Origin: Rhabditoides inermis
Lineage: Eukaryota; Nematoda; Chromadorea; Rhabditida; Rhabditidae
Assembly (NCBI GenBank): GCA_963966185.1
Contig: CAWZYM010000317.1
Span: 40,276 to 104,275 of the forward strand
Direction: 5' to 3'
DNA: 64,000 bases
The position numbers and the translations under genes are program-made. Positions 44,784-56,500 of this stretch are shown here, piece by piece; position 1 is the first letter of the stretch; each line of letters opens with the position of its first letter. The notes beneath the pieces are model-generated. The model had not been told where the DNA came from. It did not search any database and saw nothing but the letters and a program-made list of their open reading frames with translations.

Positions 44784-47306
44784 GCGCGCGGTCGCGTGCC
44801 TTTCCTGTTATTCCCCCGACCCCTGAACAATGCTGTGCGGCGGAGGACACTAACCGGACTGGTATTCGATTTGCTACTCTCTACATATACGGCATTGAGA
44901 CTGGAGAGGAATCCTCGAAGACGATGAAAGTCTCGGAAACGTCTCTTCGCGATCGATCGTTGAAGTCCGGTTCTTCCGCAGCCGAGATCGAAACTTTCTC
45001 AGAAGCCGCAAGCAGGGGATGACAAGCATTACCAACAACACGTATGCATCCACGGGACCACCGAAACCCGTGTTGTTGGAACTCGCAGTAAGCATTGTAT
45101 TACTGTATTTTACCGTATCCCACCGTAATTTACGTAATCGATAATGTGTGCTACTTGATTCGAGATAAATATTCTGAATTCTGTACAAAACGAATAGTGC
45201 AAATATGTACTACCACACAAGTCAATCTAAACTCTAATTGATAAACCTTTTTTGTTTTAATCATGCGTAATTTGATCCAAAGGTATAAAAATGAGGAGAA
45301 TGGGCATGGTCTACAGGGAGGGGCGTGGCCTGTGATGTGTGTTTGATCCGCGCGAGAGGCGAGAGACAGCGGTTCGTTGGCAGGAATGACAATCACTCGC
45401 TGTGCCAGAGTGCGAGTCGCGCGCCACTCGCAGCACGTAGTCACTGATCATCAGTTTTGAACAAGGTTTGTTCCAATTATAGTCTTCCTCGATCCACCAG
45501 AACGGCGGCTTCACTCTGGTCTGGCTGTGGCTCAAGACTCTTCTCATACCCGCTGTATACTGGTTCTGGAACAAGTATTGTTTACAGTAATCCGGATAAC
45601 TGTATCCTGGCTCCTGTTTGGCATAGAGGGGAAAGAAATATAGAGAGAGAAAGTGAGTTTCATGTACACACACTCTGTGTCACTCTGTGTCCGTCGTCTC
45701 GGATTCGTGCATCATGACTGGAGAGTCAGGGCGTCTCTCGCACGTCGTCCCACCTGCACTTCTTGTGTCTCTTTCAATTTCAACGTGTATTATATGTGAC
45801 CAGCACTCTGCCAGTACCCTTGAATAAGGCGCAGTAGTACCTCATTTTGTTTTAGTTTTACCATTTTTAATTTTGTCACTCAATCGTATTATCACATATT
45901 TCGCCAGTGTCCATCCGCAATTTCTTGCATACTCTATCAAACATACATGCGATAAACTTATTATTATTATTACTTATTATTTATTACAGTCCCGATCACA
46001 AGCTTTGACCATTCGGTCGTGACATAGCGTGACATTGATTATATATCGTTATCTGATCAAACTAAAATTAAACCAACAATACCATTAAACTCAGCATGCT
46101 TGATTCGTACGGAATGCACATTTCAATCGCATTTTCATAATTTAAATTGACACCCGGGTGGACATGTGAGAAACGATTTTCAGTTAAAAAGTAGCGGCTG
46201 TTATAGATGTCATATTGAGTATAGATAAACGAACTTTCGGATTTTTACCTATCAATATATCGTTTATCTATATACAAAATATCACATTTAAGTTTATTTC
46301 GCTAATCGAGATATTTCGATGCAAAGTGGCTGTTTCATATTGACGTCCTTTGATCTATACACTTTTCACTGGCTTAATGACGTCCGATCGGAATGAGATT
46401 TGCACCATTGAACTTCACATCTTCCACTCTATCTCATGAAATTGTTGTTTCACTGTTACGCTTTCGTGATTTCCACTGTGTTTTCACACTCTAGTCTTGT
46501 TTCGAAAGCCCGGTGCGAGAGGGGAGGGGGCGGGGCGTAGAAGAGTCGCGTCTCTCTGGCTGTGCCCTGCCACAGGCGGGCGAGACTGCGACGCGATAAC
46601 ATATCTGACTTCCCCACTTCAACTTCATTAGTTAAAAAAAAATGCTCAATCTGGAATTGTTCTCAGTTTGTCACAAACATTTAGAGCTTCAAAATGAGGT
46701 CTCATAAGAACATAAGCAACTAACACCATGAAGTCCACGCTTTCAGACCAGTCTCGTTTGCGCGCGGCGTTATTTGAGAAACCAGCAACGATTTTTGTTG
46801 CACTGTTTTTGTCTCGTTGAGACAAGTAAAACGACAAGTAAATCTCTCTTTGCGAAGACATTTTTTGCGGTTTGGAAATGCTATCTGTACACACCATTGC
46901 AAATTGGTTAGAGAATGTTGCATTTTAAACGTATTATTGTACTTCTTGAAAGAAAAAAAAACTATCGAAATGTGTGCCGAACTGCATTGTCCCAGTCCCT
47001 CTGGCGGTCGCTCTTCTTTCCCTGCCTCCTTCTCATATCCGACATGGTTGTGGGTGTGTTTTCATAGATGGTTCAGTGGTAGAATGAATCGACGCGAAAA
47101 CCTACAACCATCTTCTTATGAGTGATTTCGCTTTGTACGTGTCATGATCATGTTTGCGATTCCGAATAAACATTTGAAAACATTTTTGATGTTTGAAAAC
47201 AATACTTTAAAAAAAACTATTTCATTGGATCTCACTCGTTTTCTCAGGTGGAGGCGCGATCAACTTCCGAGAAAGATAGGGAGAGAGGACGAGAGAGAGA
47301 GAGGGA

Positions 47307-47350
<44 letters not shown>

Positions 47351-47891
47351 GTCACTTTATAGTAATGCGGGGTCTGGATGCGATGAAGCAGCGTTCTATA
47401 ATTGTCGTACCACTCACACAACAGCCCGCGGATTCTACCATTGTCATCTTCATGGAAGTCAAAAGTCAGAAGCTTTTGGTGTATACGCTGGATGCCGATT
47501 CTTCTCGATTGTCGTTACATTGTCTTCGGCTATTGTCGTTATCGCGAAGTGAAGTCCGTTCAGCGTCCGCGGATTCTCAAACCGCTCGCTTAGCCCCGCC
47601 TACCGTAACCCCGCCCAGATAGAGGGGGAGAAACTGGCACTCGACTCACACCATCTCGCCAACTACCGATATGTCACTCCGAAGATTCTGTATTGAAGAA
47701 AAATTTGATACGCGTTTTCATAATTTTAAGATCGCTTCTCCCGCCGCGCCCTATCGATCGATTCTCTTTCTCAATGTGTTATCGCTCTCCTTCATCATTT
47801 TTTTTTATTATAATCAATCACGTTTGAAGTATATGTCTGAAACATGGATGGGCTAGATCAACGATGTTCGTCTTTCAGCCACCGTTGATCA
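44784..47891. repeat. 5' flanking block of BTB-kelch copy C
   Basis: Duplicate of 1-3113, same orientation, with only scattered substitutions and small gaps (the largest differences are near the GA run at about 47300 and at 47420-47560). It leads directly into exon 1 of copy C. It includes the PEAASRG frame (ending 45022) and a LINE 3' end-like stretch (about 45700-45975). Confidence 0.85.
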
Positions 47892-50800
47892 ATGGATGAT
47901 CCGGAGTATTACCTCGATTTCCACGCCCAACTCAATGAGCAGCGACGGTGAGTGGAGTGATTTGTTGTTGTGTATTCGTATACATGTACTCATTTCAGTG
48001 CGGGTGACATGTGTGATGTGAAGATCATCTCCCGAGGCAACGACACCGGCAAGGGAAACGAGGTGAGGGAGGGTGTGAACAGTGGTTGTGCTTTGGAATG
48101 GTTGTACGCTGGTATGGTTTCAGTTCATGGCTCACATGAATGTTCTGTCGGCGGCGTCTCCGCATTTCAAGCGCGTCTTCCACTCGAATTTCAAGGAGGC
48201 CATCGTTGGAGAGGTCAAGCTGGTCAGTTTTGGATGATTATAAGGAGAATTGTTATAATTATCATGTTTAGGACATGGACACTGATATTGTGGAGTTCCT
48301 ACTTGAATACATGTACACCTCCAAGGCTGACATAGGTAGGTTTGTTGCAATTATAACATTTTGATGTTCTTTTTCAGACGAGTCGATCGCGCCTCGCCTT
48401 CTCCCGGAGGCTGCTTATCTTCAGCTGGATAGACTGAAGGAGCGATGTGCCAAGTGAGTGATTCGAGACAGGTCGAGAGGTCAATGGGTGTTGCAGGTTC
48501 CTACTGGCTAGTGTGACTCATTTGAACTGCATTGAGATGTGGTCGTTCGCTTGTCTCTATACCTGCGAAAAGATGAAGGATCACGCATGGAAGATGATGT
48601 GCCGCAACTTTGAGTGAGTATAGTTCATTCAATCAATCAATCAATCAATCAATCATTTATCCAGAATCGCTATATCCTGACTATACAACAAGTGCATACG
48701 GTACACCACAAGGGCTAAGCGCTGGGAGAAACACAGTTTAGCAACGGGGATGGTAGGGTCGAAGGTCGAAAGTCGATATTAGATCGATATTCAGTCGATA
48801 ATCATTCGATTTCCTTTCCACAATCCATTAGAATCAGATACCATTATAGACGATAGTGGCTCTGGGTGTTCCTTTCCTTCCATTATAATATAATCCACAA
48901 TAGTAACTCCGCGGGCTGGGAAGACAGCGTTCTCATGAGCTATTCCCCGCCTTGCTCAAGGGTACTGGGGAAAGATCATTTCGACCCGACCGCGCGATGC
49001 GAGAGAGGAATTAATAAAAGGAGATGAGACTCACTAGTTCATTCATTCGACTATATACTATTCATGCTCCTAGTTCTCTGATCGATACTCCCGAGGTCTT
49101 CGGTCTCGACAAAAAGGATCTCCTCTCTCTTCTCGCAGGTATAAACGACTCCATTAGAAGAGTGTTCATTTCCAATTCGCCTTCCAGACAAGTCTCTCCG
49201 CTGTCGGGAGTCGAGTGTGTTTTCTGGAGTGTGCAACTGGGTGCGGGCCGATCCGGAAAACAGGAAGCAGCACATGAAAGAGTGAGTCTCATCTCCTTAT
49301 TCAATCTCACTCGTCACAGGCTCTTCTCGCTTGTTCGCCTCTCGTGTCTGAAGAAGGACTATCTGGTGGACATTGTTGGCAAGGAACCCCTAGTCACTGA
49401 GGACAAGGAGTGCTATCAAATATACAACCACTGTCTTGAGGTAGTTTATTATTCTCTTTCAGTCGATTTTTTCTATTATTTGTAATGATAATGGGTGTGT
49501 TTTGAAGGATATTGTGGTGAGGGGGCCGCGTCCGACCCGCGACCGTGGATTGAAGATGACTTGGAAGGCGAGCGGGGAGTGGACGGATGGACCGCAACTG
49601 GGTGTGAGCATGTGAGATCGTAGTGCACTCTCTTGTACACGGCGCATCTCTTCCCAGGCATCCTTGCTCGGCCGTCGTATTCGACGACAAGATCTACTGT
49701 GCCAGCAACTGTGATCAAATGGCTGTTCTCTCGCAAGGTGTGTATCATAGATATATGTATCTTTATTATGTAAGCGAACCTGGGTACGATGAAAAGGCTC
49801 TTTCAAGTATTCAAAACAGTAACATATGCACATATACTGTGTTCAGTAAATATACTATATTCTGTACTTTTTCTCAGGCGACTGGCGGCTGTTCGCTTCT
49901 CCGTTTACTGATGACTGGTGGAATCTCTGTGTTGTCTCGAATTCCATGTATGCGATCGGAGTCGTCTCTAGAAAGTGAGTGATTCACTCGTACACTCTTT
50001 CAATCTATTCCAGTCGCAATGTGTACAAGTTCGAGAAGGGATCGGAGACGTGGACACTCGTGCACAGTGCTCAAGGAAAGAGGCACGTCCATTGGCATTA
50101 AAGTGTTTTATGAACACTTACAGTGGCGAAATTGACGCTGTTGCTCCGTTCAATGACCGAATCTGTGTGGCAGACATGAGTACCAAGACTATCGAGACAT
50201 TCGACCCGACGAATGCTGGTATGCAACTCCTTCATTCACATTTAGTTTATTCCATATTCTAGGATCTGGATTCGTTCGCCTGTGCGCGTTCCCCCCTGAT
50301 CTGGCTTTCGATTTCCCGCTTTGCGTGGTGAATGGCCGTCTGATGACTATCGGAGGATGGACGAATTCTGGTTACACGAACAAGGTATGCGACATTCAAG
50401 CTTGCAAGCTCTTTGGTGCAAATGCCAGCCCATTCAAAGATTTTTTTCTTTTTGGGTCTCTTCACGATTTGAAGTGCGCCCAAACGATGATAGTCGACCA
50501 AAACTATTTTCCTTAAAAATGTTATAACTGTTTTCCCGAACCGTATGTTTATTGTAGGTGTACGTATGGAATCCGTAGACTGATTCTTGGAATGCGGGAA
50601 CGCCGATCGAAAAATATGAAGGCACTTTCTGTTGATAGCGACTGCTCACCATACCGCACTGCACCTCTACTACTACTACTTCTTTTATAGGCTCGCACTC
50701 GCATCGGCGCGACGGTGTGCGATGGTCGACTCGTGATCGCCGGTGGATGCAATTGCAAAGGAAGGGAGAATAAGCAGGATGTTCAGGTGAATGCGATGTT

Positions 50801-51036
50801 TCGAAGGCAAATGAGCCAGAAAGAACGAACTTCGTTCAGATGTTGGTGGATGGCGAATGGAAGCAGCTGCCGTCTCTCAAAAACGGGCGCTACGACTGCG
50901 GACTGGCTGTTCTTGACAATGTGAATTGAGGGAATAGAGAATATGGGGTCAATATATATTGTCACAGGTACTGTACGCGATTGGCGGATTGCCAGCGTCT
51001 ACCTCCGTGGAGATGCTCCGCCTCGATGAGGAGTGA
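47892..51036 (+). pseudogene. BTB-BACK-kelch copy C, damaged 3' half
   Basis: All 19 exons of copy A have counterparts: 47892-47947, 47999-48062, 48124-48222, 48272-48335, 48378-48453, 48497-48613, 49074-49138, 49188-49281, 49320-49440, 49508-49611, 49658-49737, 49878-49974, 50014-50094, 50124-50218, 50263-50384, 50558-50614, 50691-50786, 50840-50920, 50968-51036. Exon lengths equal those of copy A except exon 17, which is 9 nt longer. In exon 16, CAG has become TAG (50576-50578), and the donor after that exon is lost (GAGGTATG has become AAATATG). The 29-nt intron after exon 13 starts with GC. The BTB and BACK parts are intact, so a protein of about 451 aa missing the last kelch blades is possible; copy C may be a recent pseudogene or a truncated gene. 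Confidence 0.85.
48632..49034. mobile_element. Retroposed insertion in intron 6 of copy C
   Basis: About 400 bp flanked by the 11-bp direct repeat TAGTTCATTCA (48621-48631 and 49035-49045). It begins with an AATC run (TGATT tail on the minus strand) and contains the repeat also found at 43525-43862. Copy A has only the short intron with one TAGTTCATTCA. Confidence 0.85.
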
Positions 51037-51308
51037 AGGGAGGAAACGAGAGAGGGCAAGGGAGAACCGGACAATGGAGAGGACCACTAGTGCTCAAATA
51101 GATTATTTAGAATTAATGGTTGTTCTTATTGCTTCTTGTCAATGTTTCGCAGTTTCTTTTTTTTATATAAAATCTCCTGAATACTCTTCCATTGAGTATC
51201 CAATGATAATGGATTAGATTTAAAAAAAAGTGAGCTAAGGAGAGTGATATCCAATCAACAGGAGGACCTGAGTGCTCCGCATGTCGGCTCCGACAATGAA
51301 TCACTCAC

Positions 51309-51338
51309 TCACTCCTCGGCCGAATCTCCGTAGATCAT
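51309..51338 (-). pseudogene. Last exon remnant (MIYGDSAEE), copy C side
   Basis: Identical to the exon at 34807-34836, with the same acceptor. Its partner exon is missing because a LINE and then the satellite array follow at 52715. Confidence 0.45.
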
Positions 51339-51784
51339 CTGGAAATCAATGAAAAAAACAATGAAAGAAAAAAGCAATATCCAATGTCGAGGTTCTCCTA
51401 TGCTTCATTTGGTGGAAATGTAAGCGGTGGAAGAATCTTTGTTCTCTCTCTTCCCGCAGAGTTATCTCTTGACACAGTGCGTATCTACAGCAAGAGAGAG
51501 TATGTAACGGTATCCCCTTTCCTGCAGGGACACTGTTCGTAGCAGCGAAACTTCTAGAGAGTGAGAACGTGAACAAGCTGCTAAACAACTTTTCCTGCAT
51601 AAATTATTCTAACTGGTGGTTTTTTTTGGGTTTGCAGGGTCGACGACGGGGGCTGCTGTGCTCATCATCTATTGTAAGAGAACGAAAGAGAGAGAGAGAG
51701 AGAGGAGAGTGAGAGAGAGAAGGAGGAGGTAGGGAGGGAGGGAAAAGAGAGGCGTGGTCGATGGTAATGCTGGAAGGAGGGGAG

Positions 51785-51838
<54 letters not shown>

Positions 51839-51938
51839 TATAGAGGAGAGAGAGGATAGAGAGGAGAGTGAGAGAGAAGGGGGAGGGAGGGAGGGAGAAA
51901 GAGAGGCGTGGTCGATGGGGATGCTGGAAGGAGGGAAG

Positions 51939-51989
<51 letters not shown>

Positions 51990-52084
51990 AGAGAGAGGAG
52001 AGATCGGATAGAGAAGAGAGTGAGAGAAAGAAGGGGGAGGGAGGGAGGGAGAAAGCGAGGCGTGGTCGATGGGGATGCTGGAAA

Positions 52085-52115
<31 letters not shown>

Positions 52116-52714
52116 AGAGAGGAGAGTGAGAGAGAGAAGGGAGAGGGAGGGAGGGAGAAAGCGAGGCGTGGTCGATGGGGATGCTGAAAGAAGGAGAGGG
52201 GAGGGGAGTGAGAGAGAGAGAGAGAGAGAAAGAGAAAGAGAGGAGATAGAGGAAAGAGAGGATAGAGAGGATAGTGAGAGAGAAGGGGAGGAGGGAGGGA
52301 GAAAGCGAGGCGTGGCCGATGGGAATGCTGAAAGAAGGAGAGGGGAGGGGAGTGAGAGAGAGAAAGAAAAAGAGAGGAGATAGAGGGAAGATAGGATAGA
52401 AAGGAGAGTGGGTGAGAAGGGGGAGGGAGGGAGGGAGAAAGAGAGGCGTGGTCGATGGGAATGCTGAAAGAAGGAGAGGGGAGGGGAGTGAGAGAGAGAG
52501 AAAGAAAAAGAGAGGAGATAGAGGGAAGAGAGGATAGAGAGGAGAGTGGGTGAGAAGGGGGAGGCAGGGAGGGAGAAAGAGAGGCGTGGTCGATGGGAAT
52601 GCTGAAAGAAGGAGAGGGGAGGGGGGTGAGAGAGAGAGAGAAAGAAAAAGAGAGGAGATAGTGGGAAGAGAGGATAGAGAGGAGAGTGGCTGAGAAGGGG
52701 GAGGGAGGGAGGGA
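51339..52714. repeat. Downstream duplication and GA-rich minisatellite, copy C
   Basis: Follows 34837-36290 unit by unit (GA runs, GGGAGGGAGGGAG, GAGGCGTGGTCGATGG), with shorter GA runs. It ends abruptly in a LINE tail at about 52715. Confidence 0.9.
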
Positions 52715-53510
52715 GAATAATAATAATAAGTTTATTACCGTGTACATTTGGAGAAACAGTTCAATACAGCAAAATGAGCAATGGCATACGGTATGAGAGA
52801 GAAAAAAAAGTGTAAAATGATACAGAAAGCATCGAAAGTTGACTACAGTCTACGTATCTTCGAAACTGGCAACAAATGGGGATTACTTTCTAGGAAGGAT
52901 TTCACAGTTTCATGTTTTGCAGACATTACTATGGAAGGGGGGAGTGAGTTCCAAAGCCTATAAATCCTGTTGAAAAATGCACTGCTCTTAAGGGCTGTAT
53001 CAAAACACGGAACCACGCGCCACCCATGAGAAGTGCGAGAACGAGTTGGTACAAAGTTGAAAAGACCATGATAGTCAAGGTATGTAGAGTTTGTGGTCAC
53101 TTGATGCATGTATGCCACATCATTCAGAATGCGCCGTTGCTCTAATGTTTGTAAGCCGAGAAGTTGTAATCGTTGGGGATAGGTGAGTGAGAACAAACCA
53201 GCGCGGCGACATATTCGGCGCGTATAGTATCGCTGCACAGATTCTATCGCATTCACCGATCCCACATCCTGAGGGTTCCACAGCTCAGTGCAGTACTCCA
53301 ATTTACATCGGAAATAAGTGGTGTAGGCAACAACCAAGACATGTAGATTTCTCGTTTGATAAACCCTCAGGAAATCATTGATTGAGTTGAGCGTATTTTG
53401 AATGATGAGGTCATAGTGAGAGTCAAATACCAGAGAAGTGCTCATTGTTATGCCCAAATCCCGGACTGAGTTAGCAGGTGCGAGAGTGGTGCCGCCTGCT
53501 GTATACTCAA
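52715..53510 (-). pseudogene. CR1-like LINE fragment 2 with 3' end
   Basis: Minus strand: the C-terminal part of a reverse transcriptase (FEYTAGGTTLAP, VRDLGITMS, YFRCKLEYCTELWNP, RRICRRAGLFSLTYP, FFNRIYRLWNSLPP), a stop at about 52843, a short 3' region and the tail AAACTTATTATTATTATT. The catalytic YADD part is missing. Its 5' side is cut at about 53510 by the satellite array. It inserted into the GA-rich minisatellite downstream of copy C. Confidence 0.85.
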
Positions 53511-56500
53511 ATCCACCGCCTCCCCCTATAAAATTTGCTATGGTGTCTGCGTGTTTGTCGTTCCTCATTTGCACAGAGCTTCCCGCTACAGCTACTGGAA
53601 TGTGGTTTCAGACTCAAGCTCAGTTGGTACCTGAGATGCAGGATTCTATCTGACAGCTCATTTGCATAACTCCTTATAGGGGTTTACTAAGAATTCGCCA
53701 TTTGAACATAGAATCTGACCGATGATTATTCTATGTAAAGTATGCTTCGTTTTTGAGTTACTGAGTTCTCCTTTTAGAGTTAGGCTACGGTAGAGATCGT
53801 GATTTAAATTTTAGTATTTCACCTCAATTGCATACCTCCAAATACAGTTAATTTGTATCTCTGTCAGTTTTGATGCTACAAGTAAACGAAAAAGTAAACA
53901 AGTTCAAAACTTATTCTAAATGTGTCTAAGATGCACTAGAAGATGAGTTGGTTCGTTGGTTCCTAGATTCTCGTGCAGCAAAAGATCAAATTCAGTCCCT
54001 TCATTAGAACCAAGTCGATTCCTTCGTGGCCGATTCCTTGGTCTGCAGGGTTTTATGCACTTTTGAACGATCGCCACGTCTTCAGATTCAGTCGTGGTAG
54101 ATTCTGAGAACTGTCAGTGATTCTAGACGTGTATCACTATGCGTTCGATTAGTCTCGACTCTCTAACACTTTTCTACGATTTATTACGAATTTTCAAAGT
54201 TTTCGGTCCTTGAACCCGAATGGTGCAATGACCGTCTTTTTTCAATGGAAGTTGGCCGAAATTTCGGCCGTTGGCCGATATTTTCGCTTATGTCACAATT
54301 GAGAGTTGGATTTCATAATTTATTGATCAGTACACTCATATCATCTACTATGAATATTTTCAGAATTTTATCTAAGTTTTGAATTTTTGAAGTTTCCACC
54401 GCCTCCCCCTATAAAATTTGCTATGGTGTCTGCGTGTTTGTCGTTCCTCATTTGCACAGAGCTTCCCGCTACAGCTACTGGAATGTGGTTTCAGACTCAA
54501 GCTCAGTTGGTACCTGAGATGCAGGATTCTATCTGACAGCTCATTTGCATAACTCCTTATAGGGGTTTACTAAGAATTCGCTATTTGAACATAGAATCTG
54601 ACCGATGATTATTCTATGTAAAGTATGCTTCGTTTTTGAGTTACTGAGTTCTCCTTTTAGAGTTAGGCTACGGTAGAGATCGTGATTTAAATTTTAGTAT
54701 TTCACCTCAATTGCATACCTCCAAATACAGTTAATTTGTATCTCTGTCAGTTTTGATGCTACAAGTAAACGAAAAAGTAAACAAGTTCAAAACTTATTCT
54801 AAATGTGTCTAAGATGCACTAGAAGATGAGTTGGTTCGTTGGTTCCTAGATTCTCGTGCAGCAAAAGATCAAATTCAGTCCCTTCATTAGAACCAAGTCG
54901 ATTCCTTCGTGGCCGATTCCTTGGTCTGCAGGGTTTTATGCACTTTAGAACGATCGCCACGTCTTCAGATTCAGTCGTGGTAGATTCTGAGAACTGTCAG
55001 TGATTCTAGACGTGTATCACTATGCGTTCGATTAGTCTCGACTCTCTAACACTTTTCTACGATTTATTACGAATTTTCAAAGTTTTCGGTCCTTGAACCC
55101 GAATGGTGCAATGACCGTCTTTTTTCAATGGAAGTTGGCCGAAATTTCGGCCGTTGGCCGATATTTTCGCTTATGTCACAATTGAGAGTTGGATTTCATA
55201 ATTTATTGATCAGTACACTCATATCATCTACTATGAATATTTTCAGAATTTTATCTAAGTTTTGAATTTTTGAAGTTTCCACCGCCTCCCCCTATAAAAT
55301 TTGCTATGGTGTCTGCGTGTTTGTCGTTCCTCATTTGCACAGAGCTTCCCGCTACAGCTACTGGAATGTGGTTTCAGACTCAAGCTCAGTTGGTACCTGA
55401 GATGCAGGATTCTATCTGACAGCTCATTTGCATAACTCCTTATAGGGGTTTACTAAGAATTCGCCATTTGAACATAGAATCTGACCGATGATTATTCTAT
55501 GTAAAGTATGCTTCGTTTTTGAGTTACTGAGTTCTCCTTTTAGAGTTAGGCTACGGTAGAGATCGTGATTTAAATTTTAGTATTTCACCTCAATTGCATA
55601 CCTCCAAATACAGTTAATTTGTATCTCTGTCAGTTTTGATGCTACAAGTAAACGAAAAAGTAAACAAGTTCAAAACTTATTCTAAATGTGTCTAAGATGC
55701 ACTAGAAGATGAGTTGGTTCGTTGGTTCCTAGATTCTCGTGCAGCAAAAGATCAAATTCAGTCCCTTCATTAGAACCAAGTCGATTCCTTCGTGGCCGAT
55801 TCCTTGGTCTGCAGGGTTTTATGCACTTTTGAACGATCGCCACGTCTTCAGATTCAGTCGTGGTAGATTCTGAGAACTGTCAGTGATTCTAGACGTGTAT
55901 CACTATGCGTTCGATTAGTCTCGACTCTCTAACACTTTTCTACGATTTATTACGAATTTTCAAAGTTTTCGGTCCTTGAACCCGAATGGTGCAATGACCG
56001 TCTTTTTTCAATGGAAGTTGGCCGAAATTTCGGCCGTTGGCCGATATTTTCGCTTATGTCACAATTGAGAGTTGGATTTCATAATTTATTGATCAGTACA
56101 CTCATATCATCTACTATGAATATTTTCAGAATTTTATCTAAGTTTTGAATTTTTGAAGTTTCCACCGCCTCCCCCTATAAAATTTGCTATGGTGTCTGCG
56201 TGTTTGTCGTTCCTCATTTGCACAGAGCTTCCCGCTACAGCTACTGGAATGTGGTTTCAGACTCAAGCTCAGTTGGTACCTGAGATGCAGGATTCTATCT
56301 GACAGCTCATTTGCATAACTCCTTATAGGGGTTTACTAAGAATTCGCCATTTGAACATAGAATCTGACCGATGATTATTCTATGTAAAGTATGCTTCGTT
56401 TTTGAGTTACTGAGTTCTCCTTTTAGAGTTAGGCTACGGTAGAGATCGTGATTTAAATTTTAGTATTTCACCTCAATTGCATACCTCCAAATACAGTTAA

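Noticed and set aside
51665..52747. Minus-strand 360-codon frame
   Set aside because: Same GA-rich minisatellite artefact as at 35-36.6 kb.
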